NCBI RefSeq assembly: GCF_001522545.3
Contig: NC_031768.1
Span: 88,162,431 to 88,226,430, forward strand
DNA length: 64,000 bases
Direction of reading: 5' to 3'
DNA from: Parus major
Taxonomy: Eukaryota > Chordata > Aves > Passeriformes > Paridae
In this document: positions 38,975-49,640 of the stretch, piece after piece
How the letters are laid out: every line of letters starts with the position of its first letter
Position numbering within the stretch: position 1 is the first letter of the stretch
Notes under the pieces: generated by a model
Database searches by the model: none
Seen by the model: only the letters and a program-made list of their open reading frames with translations
What the model was told of the DNA's origin: nothing
Position numbers and translations under genes: made by a program

Positions 38975-39392
38975 AGATCTCAAATCTCTTATGAGGAAAG
39001 GCTGAGAGAGCTGGGCCCGTTCAGGCTTGAGAAGAGATGTCTGAGAGGGGACCTCATGAGTGTCTACAAGTATCTGCAGGGAGGCTGTCAAGAGCATGGA
39101 GCCAGGCATCCAGTCACACCATTCTTGGTGGTGCCAAGCCCTAGGACAAGAGGCAGCGGACAGAAACTGACGGACAAGAAGTTCCACCTGAACACAAGGA
39201 ACTTCTTTACTGTGCAGATGCACTGGAACAGATTGCCCAGAGATGTTGTAGAGTCTCTCTCACTGGAGATATTCCAGGACCATCTGGATACAATCCTGTG
39301 CCACACGCTCTGGGAGGATCCTGCTTGAGTAGGGAGGTTGGAGCAGCTGATCCACTCTGATCCCTACCAACCTGACCCATTCTGTGATTGTG
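38975..39392 (+). mobile_element. CR1 LINE, 5'-truncated 3' end
   Basis: The + strand frame to 39,328 reads Y-E-E-R-L-R-E-L-G, then L-E-K-R-C-L-R-G-D-L, then H-W-N-R-L-P-R-D-V-V. These are the hallmark end blocks of the CR1 ORF2 protein (Y-E-E-R-L-R, L-E-K-R-R-L-R-G-D-L, H-W-N-R-L-P-R). Downstream, 39,340-39,392 matches the conserved CR1 3' UTR, ending in the tail CATTCTGTGATTGTGT, a degenerate form of the octamer repeat typical of avian CR1. The last part is open for over 120 codons, so it is younger than the copy at 22.5 kb. It is truncated at the 5' side, as most CR1 copies are, and inactive. The 5' edge is approximate, because the frame is open upstream without similarity. Confidence 0.88.
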
Positions 39393-39856
39393 TATATTCA
39401 GATGTGTTGCTGGTTTTTATGTGGGTTATTCTGGCTCCCCTGAGGATGTAATGTGCTTTTTGGGGTGACTTATATTTAATGGACCTAATTCCTACAGAGA
39501 TATTGTTAAAATAAACTTCAGAGTTCCAAAATATCTGTGTAGCATAACAACAAAATAGAAATTATGAGCTTTGCTGCTGTTTTAATCCACTTTGCTTACC
39601 AGCATCACACACTGTCAGGAGTAGAAACTCCACCTTTTTTTTTTTCTTCAAACCAACCATGTTCTGACCCAAAGGGCTTCAGTCTACTTTCTGCTTGCCT
39701 TTGAGGAGGTGAATTAGCTTGAGTGTGAATGTTGTCTTTGTGGCTTATGAGGCTGTTTCAGTAGATGAAGAGTGTAAAGGGAGATCTCTTGGTAACCTGA
39801 GAAGATTTCATGGATTCTGCAAGGTTTTGGGGAGGATGTTTTATCTGTCTTCAGTT

Positions 39857-39905
39857 AAAAAAAACCAAACAAAAACAAAAAACAAAAACACAACAAAAAC
39901 AAAAA
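39857..39905. repeat. (AAAAAC)n-like simple repeat
   Basis: A-rich sequence interrupted by single C residues at about six-base spacing. It is low complexity and shows no coding signal. Confidence 0.8.
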
Positions 39906-40921
39906 AGAGAGTGTACTGTAGTTGCAGGTGAGAATTTAATAAATAGAGAATATTAAATATTCCCTATCAGTTTCACTGAATGTTTTGCTACAACTTCATA
40001 GAAAACAGCAAAATGTTCATCATCAAAGTAATTTTGGTGTATTGTTTTTAATGTGATTTGAGCCTTTGTTGTCTGCTTTGCAGTTTTCTGTTCCTTTACT
40101 ACTTTCTCTGCAAAATGAGTTTTGCTCTTTGGTTAAGCAAAGAAAATCTAAAAACATTTTACTTTTTATTTCTTTGTTGCATTTGAGCAGGATGTTTTGC
40201 TTCAGTTTCCTCATTATAAATGAGGCATAGGAAACTTCATTACACATATTTTGGGAGGCTAAACTAATATTTACCAAGCTTTTTGAGCCTTCTAGTTCAA
40301 GGTGCCCTCACTTGGCACTGAGTTACAGTATTTCTTCCTGAAGTGCTCTTTTGGTGGTGCTTGTGGTGTAAGTAAACAATGAAAAGTGGTGAAGGGCAGA
40401 CAGTTCAGTACAGAGTAATAAATAATGCATTTAGTGAAAGCATCCGAGTTGTGTCTTCACAGAAACCTGTAGGCTGTTGATTTCTACCTTGATACTCTTT
40501 GTTGTGCTGCAAAACACTTGAAAATGTCTCTTAATCTTTGTCTCCTCCTTGCACTGTGAACGCAAAGGGCTCACCCGGGATCTAATATCAAAAGCAAGGT
40601 AATTCTGCTACAGGGAGGGGAAAAAAATAATTACTAAATTTCTTGAATAGGAAACAGTTTGGGTTGGCATTTGGGTCGGCATTTGGGTCTTTTTTTAGGG
40701 AACTGGTCCCTCCATTCTTGGTCCTCTCACGGCTGGTGGGTATCTCAGGGATGGCACACCCCTGTTTGCTGTTGTTGCAGGCCTCTCCCCGCTCCTCACC
40801 TGGAAACTTAGCGGCCAGTGGGAAGTGAAGCGGGGCAGTGTTGCTCGGGTTCCGTGTGCGGGGAGGCGCTTCCCGAGTGCGGGGGGAGCCGCGGGGTCCC
40901 TGCGGCCGGGGGCGCAGTGCG

Positions 40922-41316
40922 NNNNNNNNNNNNNNNNNNNNNNNNNNNNNNNNNNNNNNNNNNNNNNNNNNNNNNNNNNNNNNNNNNNNNNNNNNNNNNN
41001 NNNNNNNNNNNNNNNNNNNNNNNNNNNNNNNNNNNNNNNNNNNNNNNNNNNNNNNNNNNNNNNNNNNNNNNNNNNNNNNNNNNNNNNNNNNNNNNNNNNN
41101 NNNNNNNNNNNNNNNNNNNNNNNNNNNNNNNNNNNNNNNNNNNNNNNNNNNNNNNNNNNNNNNNNNNNNNNNNNNNNNNNNNNNNNNNNNNNNNNNNNNN
41201 NNNNNNNNNNNNNNNNNNNNNNNNNNNNNNNNNNNNNNNNNNNNNNNNNNNNNNNNNNNNNNNNNNNNNNNNNNNNNNNNNNNNNNNNNNNNNNNNNNNN
41301 NNNNNNNNNNNNNNNN
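40922..41316. other. Assembly gap (395 N)
   Basis: An unbroken run of N. The sequence just after it is a 26-bp GC-rich tandem repeat, so the gap probably hides further repeat copies that could not be assembled. Confidence 1.
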
Positions 41317-41376
41317 GCTCCCCATCCCGGCCCCGTGTCCCCGCTCCCCATCCCGGCCCGGTGTCCCCGCTCCCCA
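41317..41376. repeat. GC-rich 26-bp minisatellite abutting the gap
   Basis: Two nearly identical 26-base units (41,317-41,342 and 41,343-41,368) start GCTCCCCATCCCGGCCC, and a third partial unit starts at 41,369. The array runs directly into the gap on its left. Confidence 0.85.
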
Positions 41377-43439
41377 ACTCCGCACAGCGCTCTGCTTCCT
41401 CACGGCACGGGGCCGGGATCTGCTTTTGCCTGTGTCCCGCTGCCCTGACCGGGACGAGGGAGCGGACTCCGAGCTCCGCGGGTTCAAGGAGACTTTCAAA
41501 CTAGTTCTCCCGGGAAGGGAACCCGGCTCAGCCCGTACTGCGGGGTGAGTGCGGGAGTATCGCATGAGCCCTCTGTCGCGACACTGCGCAGCTCTGCCCA
41601 GGGGATGGGCTGTGTCACTCGTAAGACTCTGGGCACTCACCGCATCCTCCCAAAGGTTAAAAGCCATCAGGAGGTGCGTCAAGGGCCTTTCTAAGCCGCC
41701 TAGCCTCTCTCTCCTTCCCTCTAGGACGGTGCTAGCTTAGTGCACGGAATGCAGCCCCAACACTGAAGGCTGTCCTGACATCTCCGCATCCCGGAGGGCT
41801 CTTTCCCTCGAACAGATTTTAAAGCAGAAACAGGGGCAGTCCCTGCTCCAGTTTTGGAGTACTGAAGCCCTGCAGGGAAAAGGCGGCTGAGTCTGTCCGT
41901 GCCTTTCCCAACGTGAATTCCCCAGCGCGTTCCCTCAGGTGAGCCGTAAGCTGGGGCTGATTTCGGTGGCCGAGTGGTTTAAAGGGACACGTGAGGGGAC
42001 TGTGCAGGGGCGATCGGGTCTGCTCATTAGAGGTTATTTACTAAGCGCTCCCGCTTCCCTTAACGCGGAAAATACGAGACGAGGCAAAGCCCGAGCCGTC
42101 TCCTCCGTAACGTGGGAAAAGAAGGAGAAGCTAACGATGTCCGGGAAAACTTTCTTTATTTTCTTCTCGACAGTCGGCAATAGGAGCGACAGGGCAAAAT
42201 ACACCTGATGCTGCTAAGAGAGAACAGAATGAACACACCGGCAGATAAAAAGGTCTGCCCGCCCTATTTTTTTGCAATATGAGCTCCGATACACGACCTT
42301 TTCCTCTTTCTTTCCTTTACTCGTTCCCCGCTACCTCTGCTGGGTGAATAAAATAAAAGCGGAGACGTGGGGTTTGGAAAGCCACGTCTGATCCTGGCTG
42401 TGTACCCCAACCTTCAGCCTCTCTCAGACTTGCAGTGAGATTTAAAGCTCTCGTTGGCCCTGCATCGCCTCGGATCCGCAAGTCTCCAAATCTCGGCAAG
42501 GCAAGAGAGGTGATGGACGAGAGGGGCGAGTCTGGAGCCCCTCGCATCTGCTGTTCTCCTTGGGCTCCAAGCCCGTGGGTGGGAAGAATTACACGCCTCT
42601 GTTCCCATCCACGGGCTTTCGGGGAGGGCTTAAAGCAAGGCAATGATTGCCTTCATCCTGTTACGGGCAAAGCGAGCGTGTTTTGCTGAGGCAGGGAATA
42701 AGTCTGTGAGTTCCCGAGCGCCCCGCCATGTATTATTGCCCACAGTTTGAGCACTTTGGGATTAGTTAGAGGCAAAACTCCAGGTTCACGTGGAAGTGCC
42801 CCGGAGACAGCGTGCGTGGGGCGAGCGGGGAAGCAACAGCGGCAGGCTGCAGTGCTCGCTCTTTTCAAGCATCTCCGCGGGGAATATTGCAGCAATTTCC
42901 ATAAAACGAAAACCAAGTTAGGAGGTGAAGGAGAATAGAAACAATTAATGGATGAGTTGGTACGTTTCGAGAGATGGAGCCTTGCGTGTCCGGCACCGTT
43001 CGGTGAAGGGTGCCCCGTTGGCTGCCGTAGATAAATCCCGCTGCTCATTTTCATTCTTGTCCCGGCAAAGCCTGGCGAGTCCCGCCGATCCCTTCGCGTT
43101 TTCGTCGGAGGCTCCTTGTGCGGGCTCCTTGTGCCTGTGGCAGTGCCGAAGGCGGGTAGCGCATCACTCCTGCGTCTCGGAGCAGCGGGTCTCTCTCCCT
43201 GCCCCCGTGGTGCTTGCTTATCCCGAGCGGGAAGTCTCTGCTCCCGTCTTCTCCCGAGGCAGAAGTATCTTTTACCCCGCCGAGTATCTCTTCAACCTCT
43301 TTTATTCCAAGCAACTGAGGCTTATACATCATCGATTCTCCTAGTGCCTCGCAAACTCTCACCTGGCGTTGCTGTATCCCAAATAAATTTTCTAAGCTCT
43401 AAGCAAGCGTTTGCCTCCCAAATACGGATATAATCTTCA

Positions 43440-43760
43440 CTGGCTTTCTTTTTAATGACTTCCATTGAATCGATGCGGCAAAGCTCTTTATCTTATAGTG
43501 CAATGCAGAATGTGGGTTGTACACATATGGTTTAATTTTTTCCCCTCCGATTCTTGCGATCTGGGCAGCTTTCAGCCGGGAAAGGCGTATTTACACATAT
43601 TTGACTCCTTTCACATTCTAATACACTGAGACGGTACAGGATGGTTTGGGAGATATGTTTGGGTAGAGAGATTAAACTAAATCTAGGCAAATGCACTGTT
43701 AAAGCCGATTCCGAAGAAGTAAGTCTATCCTTAAGACAGAGCTAAAAATGTCCTGGACAT
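43440..43760. promoter_or_regulatory. AT-rich island, candidate conserved regulatory element
   Basis: A stretch of balanced, non-repetitive, AT-rich sequence with homeobox-like and E-box-like words (for example CATATG) lies inside GC-rich DNA and has no coding frame. Such islands near developmental transcription factor genes are often conserved enhancers. This is inferred from base composition only. Confidence 0.25.
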
Positions 43761-44294
43761 TTTTATTGCCGTTGCCGAAAACAGGCTAAACACAGAGCGA
43801 ACAATTGCCGTAGCAAAGATGGATCAAGAATAAGAGTTAAGATCACGTGTGGAGGGGGGAAAAATACATATATATACAAATATAAAGATGAAACAAGAGA
43901 TAGAAGGAAGGTACGTGTAGAAACTCTTACACGGGAGAATGCGTGCAGAGCCAGGAGTGCTGTGGGCGTGGGTCTGGTGCTCAGCGCGTACCCTGCAGGG
44001 GTGAAAGCGGAGGGCAAGCGAAGGGAGAAATGGTCTGGCAGCCTGCCCGCAGCCACCCCCAGGTACGGCCTCCTCCAAGCCCCGGTGAAGCCGTCGACTC
44101 CCCGCCTGGGGAGGCGTTTTTGGGAACCCTGCGGCCGACACAAATCGGCACCACCGGGTCCCTGCAACCTTCCGTTCTTTCCCGGCCCCGAGAAAACAGC
44201 GGGGCTGCCTGAGTTCCCCGCGCAGCTCCCGAAACTTATCCCAGCTTGGAGCCCGCACCCAGGGGCTCGCTTGCCTCTCACGCCGCGTCTGTCG

Positions 44295-44295
<1 letters not shown>

Positions 44296-44336
<41 letters not shown>
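44296..44336. repeat. (TG)n microsatellite
   Basis: An uninterrupted dinucleotide run of about 20 units. It is likely polymorphic and may form Z-DNA. Confidence 0.97.
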
Positions 44337-44338
<2 letters not shown>

Positions 44339-44766
44339 GCGCTGTGCTCCCGTGTCCGTGCCTGCTTTTTGTTTAAAGGCATCTCGAAGTGTTGTTTCTG
44401 GTGTCTGCAGGACCCACTGGCAAAGCAGAGGGGGTGAGTATGAGCCCCTGGTTGCGACCCCTCTTTCTGCTGTGTCTGAGCTGCCCGGCTGTCTAGGCTA
44501 AAGTGTGATCTTTATCTTCAGCTGAGAAAGAACAGTTTACTCCTCGTTCTCCTTCTTCCCCTGAACCTGACAGGGAAGTGTAGGTGCAGTTTTGTTTCGA
44601 TCAAAGCAATGCCTGCAAAAGCGACATATACTTCCATCCAAACAAATCCGAGTGAGCTCCACTCTCAGAACTGTGCCACCCCTTTCCAGGCTGAACTCAA
44701 GCTCCTTTTCTAACTTGCAAAATCTGTTCATGTCCCTGCCTGACAGTCTGTCCAGCTATCTGTCCG

Positions 44767-44811
44767 TCTGTCTTCCTTTGGGGTTGACCTCTCTGTCTTC
44801 CTTTGGGGTTG
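44767..44811. repeat. 25-bp tandem duplication
   Basis: The 20-base word at 44,767-44,786 recurs exactly at 44,792-44,811, giving a 25-base period with about 1.8 copies. Confidence 0.9.
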
Positions 44812-46078
44812 CCGGGGAGAGGCAACCCGGGTCGGATTGTCAAATATGTGTTCAGCCCCTTCCAGTTTGTTTGGGGTGAGCCTGTTCTCAACCCTCCCTC
44901 CCCCGAATTCGTTCTTATTTGAGTAATTAGACAAGGAAAGTTTCATCACTCTCCTGAACACCTAGAGCCCCCAAACCAAAACCCAATCACAATACTCAAA
45001 ATTCAGAGGATTTCTCTCAAGAAGATATATTTATATTCATATACACGAACACATCCATAAAAAGCGCCAGCGTGTAAACGAGGTGTCAACCCCGATTATG
45101 TGAAAAGATATGACATTGATCTCCTAGGCATACTTGAAATAGGTTTATTGTTGGTTAATTTGTTGTTTGGGATCTTTTCCTCTGGAAATAAACATGAACA
45201 GATTTTTGAAATCGTTTTCCCGCTGGGGTTTCCCCCTATTTTGTGATGTATCTGCCATTGCAAACGGGAGATGAGCAATTTCTAAATCTGGGATCAGGGT
45301 TAGAGGACCAGAAGAGTTAATGCCGCCAACTTAGTTCTGTTTCTAGACACACATGTTTTGGAATATGGCGATATGCTGACGAAAAGGTGCTCTCCGAAAG
45401 GACGACCCTCTCGGCGTTTAGCCGGGAAACAGTGTAGGAGGGAAGCTACAGCTGCGGAGATCCCGGCCCTGAAAAGTTTATTCTGTAGCTCTTTACAACG
45501 ATTATTTATAGGAAGTGTGCAAAGAGCGGAGGGGTCGAGCTCTTACTGCAGTTCCACACGGGTTTACGGCCACAAACCGTAAGGGACGGTGCTGTAAAGC
45601 TCCCGAGAGCTGGTGACACACCAGATTTTCATCCTTCGTGTGATGCTACCGAGGTGTCTTCTCTCTGGCGAGGTTTTGGGTCTTGTGCACGGTGATGATC
45701 TCTCGGGGAGAGGGAAGCGTTTGCTAAATTTGTTTTCCAATGCCGACATTAAAACGAAAAGGCGGCCTTTGAAGCGTCGCTTTTAAGCTATGCCGTGTAG
45801 ACCTGGAAACCAATTCATCGGGGATCAGTCGTGAAACCTAAAGAGGGAATGGGGAGCCTGCAAATCTTTGCAGCCGCAAAGAGAATTAATCGCATAACAC
45901 CGGCTAGACGGCGTCCGCCCGAGCCGCGAGTTTAAAAATCAAAAGAGGGAGTAAAAACCCGATGTGAAAACCAGAGAAGATGCAGCTACAATAAAAACGG
46001 GTCAGCAAAACCTACAGTGCACAGGCCGAGCCGCATGGCCGATGTCAGGGCGGAGGGGGAAGGTGTGACCCCGAGGTG

Positions 46079-46510
46079 TCACATCTGTCGGCGGGGCCTT
46101 TGCCGGGGTCCCTCGGGCAGAGGAGGCGGAGGGCGAGGCCGCGGCCACGAAGCGGAACGGAGACTCCTCAGCTCCACCGCGGGTGCAGCAGGCACTGCGA
46201 GAGGAAGGATCGCCTGCAGACCTGCAGCTAAAGGCCCAGAGCCCCTGTCCCAGCCGTGCTCTGCTTTTTGGCTTCTGCTGACCCAGCTCGGCTTTTTTAG
46301 CTGGTGGACGGGAGACGCCTGGCTTCTCTTGCTTTCCCCAGCAGACAACAAAGAGCTGTGATTTCTCTTCCGCGGCTCTTTGGGTGATTTCTTCTCCCTC
46401 TTTGCTTTCTTACTCTTGTCCATCAACTTTAATATCTTGGCGAAGGTTTCTGTTCCCGGGGCTCCAGATACATCTCCTGACACGCAAGAGTCGCTATAGA
46501 CTTTTTCCAT
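46079..46510 (-). other. Unrecognised 143-codon minus-strand open frame
   Basis: The frame starts at an ATG in good context (G at -3, G at +4) at 46,508-46,510 and opens M-E-K-V-Y-S-D-S-C-V-S-G. A lysine-rich stretch resembling a nuclear localisation signal follows (K-S-K-K-A-K-R-E-K-K). The first half looks more protein-like than its GC-rich neighbours. The second half is rich in Ala, Pro and Arg, as expected for random GC-rich DNA. I recognise no family and see no polyadenylation signal close by. It could be the first exon of an antisense gene or chance. Confidence 0.2.
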
Positions 46511-47060
46511 TTCGCAGGAAAACGCCCTGCCAAAGAGGGTTTCTTCTCTGCTCCAAGTTCAAAGGCACAGTCCTGAAGTAGTTAAGGGGGCAAAAGGGAC
46601 AAGTGTGGGGGAGGCACCGGGTCAGGAGTGCAGGGTCGAAGCCATTAGAGCCTCCGCCTCTGCGGGCTTGCCCTTTACGGCCTCAGCATTTCGCTGCGGG
46701 CACCTTCCCCGCGCATAGGACCGAAGGGCTTCGGGGACACCGGGTAGGGAAGGGAAATATCCTGGTGCTTCTCTGGAAACACTAAAGAGGTGGCACTGAG
46801 GGGCACCGAGGCCAAAGGAGTGACCCCGGCAGAGAGCGGAGCTTGAGGAGAGCACGGTTTTCCCCACCCTCTCTGCTACCTTCTTGGGATCCACAGTCAC
46901 TGGCGTACCGGGGCAGGCATATCCAACTAATAAACAATAATAATTTCTCTGCTGCTCCCGGTACCTGCTTCTCTCCGTCCACTACATCCCCTGTCAGCTC
47001 GAGGGTGTCTGCTGGTGAAATCTTCCCCCGCTCCTGCCCTTTACTCCTTCCCTGAAAGTT

Positions 47061-47160
47061 ATTGGGTTACACTCGGCTGCTGTGTTATACGGGGCATGTG
47101 CTGGGTTGTTAGAAACCTCTATAAAAGAATAAAGGCTTAGTGGCAGCCCGCGCCTGAAAC
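47061..47160 (+). promoter_or_regulatory. Candidate core promoter: inverted CCAAT and TATA box
   Basis: ATTGG (inverted CCAAT) at 47,061-47,065 is followed by a consensus TATAAAAG at 47,120-47,127. This order and spacing are typical of vertebrate RNA polymerase II promoters and predict a start at about 47,150 on the + strand. No reading frame of note follows, so any product would probably be non-coding. Single-motif matches of this kind also occur by chance. Confidence 0.25.
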
Positions 47161-47976
47161 TCGTTTACCTACACGTTATAACACAGTCCGCAGACGCTGT
47201 TTAGAAGTGACGGGATTTGGGCTTGTGGAAAGACGAGTCTCCCACTATTTCTATTTGATCGAAAGAATAAAGCCTGTGTAAGGTGTTTCCTGTCTACTTA
47301 AGATTTTGTGCGGCACTTTAGGCAGGTTATTTCTTTGGAAAACAGCCATGGGGCCTATTGTCTTTATCTGATGCTTGAAAGATTGGAGAGGAGAGGAAGA
47401 AGAAAAATCATTGTTAAAAAACACTTTGAAGTTGTGCAACTGTTGCTGCTCCAATTTTTTTCCTCCAGTTTCCAGATGCACCAGAAATCGTTACTTTGAT
47501 CTCACAAAGCAGCAATTTATATTTTTTAATTTTTTAAAAAAAAAATGGTTGGGTAACTCAAAGCGTAATGGCAAACATGCCGGGGATGAGGTCATCGGGC
47601 CGCGCGGGGAGGCCCGGGAGGCGGGAGCGAGCGAGCGCCGAGAGCTCAGGAATGAGGCAGCGGGGAAGGACGGGGCTTTCTCTCCGGATGAGCCTGGTTG
47701 CCGGAACATCTGCTCAGGGCTAATCTTACATCCCCGCTCGTTCACGAGGGAGAAGTCTGCCAGTGCACAAGGGGCTGACTGAGCGTGCGGTGGGACCCTC
47801 CCTTTTATGCGCTTTCCGGGGGCTGGCGGAGGGGCGCGATGCCACGGAGAGAGGCGCGCACACATCGAGTTGCAAGGAGCCCAGGAGCTATTAAAAACCG
47901 CGGCTGGAGCCGCGGCCAGGGCCAGGACACGGCTTGGCAAATTGTCCCGGCCCAATTTCATCAAAGCAGGAGGGAG

Positions 47977-48335
47977 ATCATAGACCCATATAATATTCTG
48001 TTGAAGTATATATTATATATGTATATATATGTTGAGTTGGAAGGGACCCGCAAGGCTCCTCACAGTCCAATTCCTGGCCCTGCACACGGCAGCCCCATGA
48101 ATCACACCGTGTGCCTGAGAACCTTGTCCAAACGCATCTTGAACTCTCTCAGGCTTGGTGCTATAACCATTTCCGTGGGTAGACATTTCCAGTCAGCTCT
48201 CAACCACCCTCTGGGTGAAGAACGTTTTCATGATATCCAGCCTAAACAAAACCTGACACAGCGTCAGGCCATTCCCTCGGGTCCTGTCACTGGTCACCAC
48301 AGAGAAAAGATCAGTGTCTGCCTCTCTGATGTATG
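47977..48335 (-). mobile_element. CR1 LINE fragment, antisense
   Basis: Read on the + strand, 48,031-48,335 matches the reverse complement of the CR1 3' region familiar from bird genomes: TTGAGTTGGAAGGGACC, then GTCCAAACGCATCTTGAACT, then CTGGGTGAAGAACGTTTTC, then GTCACTGGTCACCACAGAGA. The tail lies at 47,977-48,004 (ATCATAGACCCATATAATAT), followed by an AT expansion at 48,007-48,030. The element is truncated at its 5' end (right side). The copy is moderately diverged and inactive. Confidence 0.9.
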
Positions 48336-48559
48336 AGAGCCCTCTGCTTTCACTGGTGCATGGCAAACCCTCTTTGAGCGCTCCTCAAAAATTAGTTGCC
48401 CCCTGTAAAACCAGGAGTCTCGTGTCTGTTGCAGCGCTCCCAGCTCAGGGATGTGATGCATAGGCTGGACTTAGCAAAGCCAACCCGACCCGTTTCCTGA
48501 GCCCTCCGGGGCGGCTCTCTCTCGTCTGCTCCCTCCTTACCCGGAGAAGCCCGGACTGG

Positions 48560-49640
48560 CATGCCTGTCCCCAGGGTCACGGCCGCCGGCGGGCCCGCGG
48601 TGATGGCAGGGACAGCGCTAAGATCGGCCGGACGGAAGCAGCAGGCTGACAGCTGCCTCCCTCGGGCCTCCCCCTCCCTGCCCGAGCCACAGCCACCTGC
48701 CTAATGGCTTGACTCCAGGGAGAGACCCACCCGTGCGGAGGTCAGGAGTTTATTTTGCTAAGGAAAATCAAATGGGAGGAAGGGTAAGGGGAGTGTGTTT
48801 GTGCAGTGGACCCGAGAGACGATGACCCCATCGCTATCCCACTGAAAACACAGTCCCATGTTGAATCAGCGGCGTTGGCTGCTGGTGACTGTCTTGCTGG
48901 GCAATCACTGCCGCTGCTGCCTGGCCTCTCCAGTCCAAAGACACCTACCCGGCTCAGGCTGCTGACCCTACCGACCACGCAAAGCGTGAAGTGGCTCTCT
49001 CGGGAGCCCGTCGTACCCAGTGGGGATGTTTGCAAAGCTCCTCGGGTGCCCGCGCTGGAGAGAGCTCGACCCGGGCTGTGCTTGTGCCGTGTCCGGCGGC
49101 GCCCCGGTCGGATTGCGCGGAGGCTGAGCCCTTCTCCCTCCGCGCCGGTGGAAACGGCTCCACAGCAGTCGCAGCCAGCAGGATTTTGTTGTAAGGCCGC
49201 CTGGACCCACGCGAGCCACTGGCACCAGAAGACTGGCTCTGATCCCGCTGCTGCCAAGGGGCGAGACGGCTCCAGCCGCCGGTGGCGGGCGGGAGGGCCC
49301 AGGCAGCGGGAGATACGCGTCCCGCAGTGTGGCTGTGTCACCGCCCGGGCTGCCCCGGGAGAGGAGGCTCCGGTGCTGCCGCAGTCCCCGCTCCCTGCCC
49401 GCTGCTCGCTGCCTCCCCAGCTGCGGGGAGGGAAGAGCAGCCAGGGGGAAGGAGAGGTGCCCGTGGGGGACAGGAGAGCAGCCGGCTGGCGGCCAGGCAC
49501 ACGGCCGCCCCCACTGCATCCTGCGGGCAGGGAAATCTGTGGTCTCCAGGGTAGGGGGAAGCCCTGTACTGCTCTCCCCTGGGAAATGGGACCGAAGTGA
49601 CGCAAGGGTGAGGTGTTGGGATCTGCCGCGACCGCTCAAA
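48560..49640. promoter_or_regulatory. CpG-rich block
   Basis: GC-rich sequence with frequent CpG. Long open frames run on both strands at once (48,742-49,605 minus; 48,806-49,600 plus) because stop codons are rare at this composition. Neither resembles a protein family. It is best read as a regulatory CpG island in the TBX15 upstream territory. Confidence 0.45.

Larger units (their letters stand above)
32426..40560. other. WARS2-TBX15 intergenic region, AT-rich part
   Basis: No protein-coding gene was recognised. It contains distal polyadenylation signals for WARS2, an AT microsatellite (about 34,686-34,735), an exact 80-bp inverted repeat (36,174-36,253 and 37,702-37,781), a 192-codon minus-strand open frame between the arms (36,245-36,823), a CR1 fragment (about 38,975-39,392) and an A/C-rich simple repeat (39,857-39,905). 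Confidence 0.8.
40800..41760. promoter_or_regulatory. CpG island with assembly gap
   Basis: GC and CpG content rise abruptly from about 40,740, after 40 kb of AT-rich DNA. The island contains a 395-base gap and a GC-rich minisatellite. A good splice donor (CGGG|GTGAGT, GT at 41,545-41,546) lies near its end, so it could be the first exon of an unannotated transcript on the + strand, perhaps a distant 5' exon of TBX15 or a non-coding RNA. No protein frame is recognisable; the long open frames across the gap are artefacts of N bases. Confidence 0.5.
41761..48000. other. GC-rich intergenic region, mixed CpG-rich patches
   Basis: No gene was recognised. CpG-rich patches (about 42,960-43,330, 43,930-44,290, 46,020-46,260 and 47,580-47,960) alternate with AT-rich patches. 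It also holds a TG microsatellite, a small tandem duplication at 44,767-44,811, a CCAAT/TATA pair near 47.1 kb and a minus-strand open frame at 46,079-46,510. Confidence 0.6.

Noticed and set aside
40588..41682. Open frames of up to 364 codons across the first gap, both strands
   Set aside because: They are open only because N bases contain no stops. The sequence on either side is GC-rich repeat with no family resemblance.
45081..45090. T-box half-sites (AGGTGT words at about 45,081 and 47,281, and the reverse near 61,334) as evidence of TBX15 autoregulation
   Set aside because: A six-base word is expected several times by chance in 20 kb on two strands; there is no paired or palindromic arrangement.
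48742..49605. 287- and 264-codon frames on opposite strands
   Set aside because: They overlap almost completely and both are Ala-, Pro-, Arg- and Gly-rich, as expected where GC content makes stops rare. No domain, splice signal or start context supports either.
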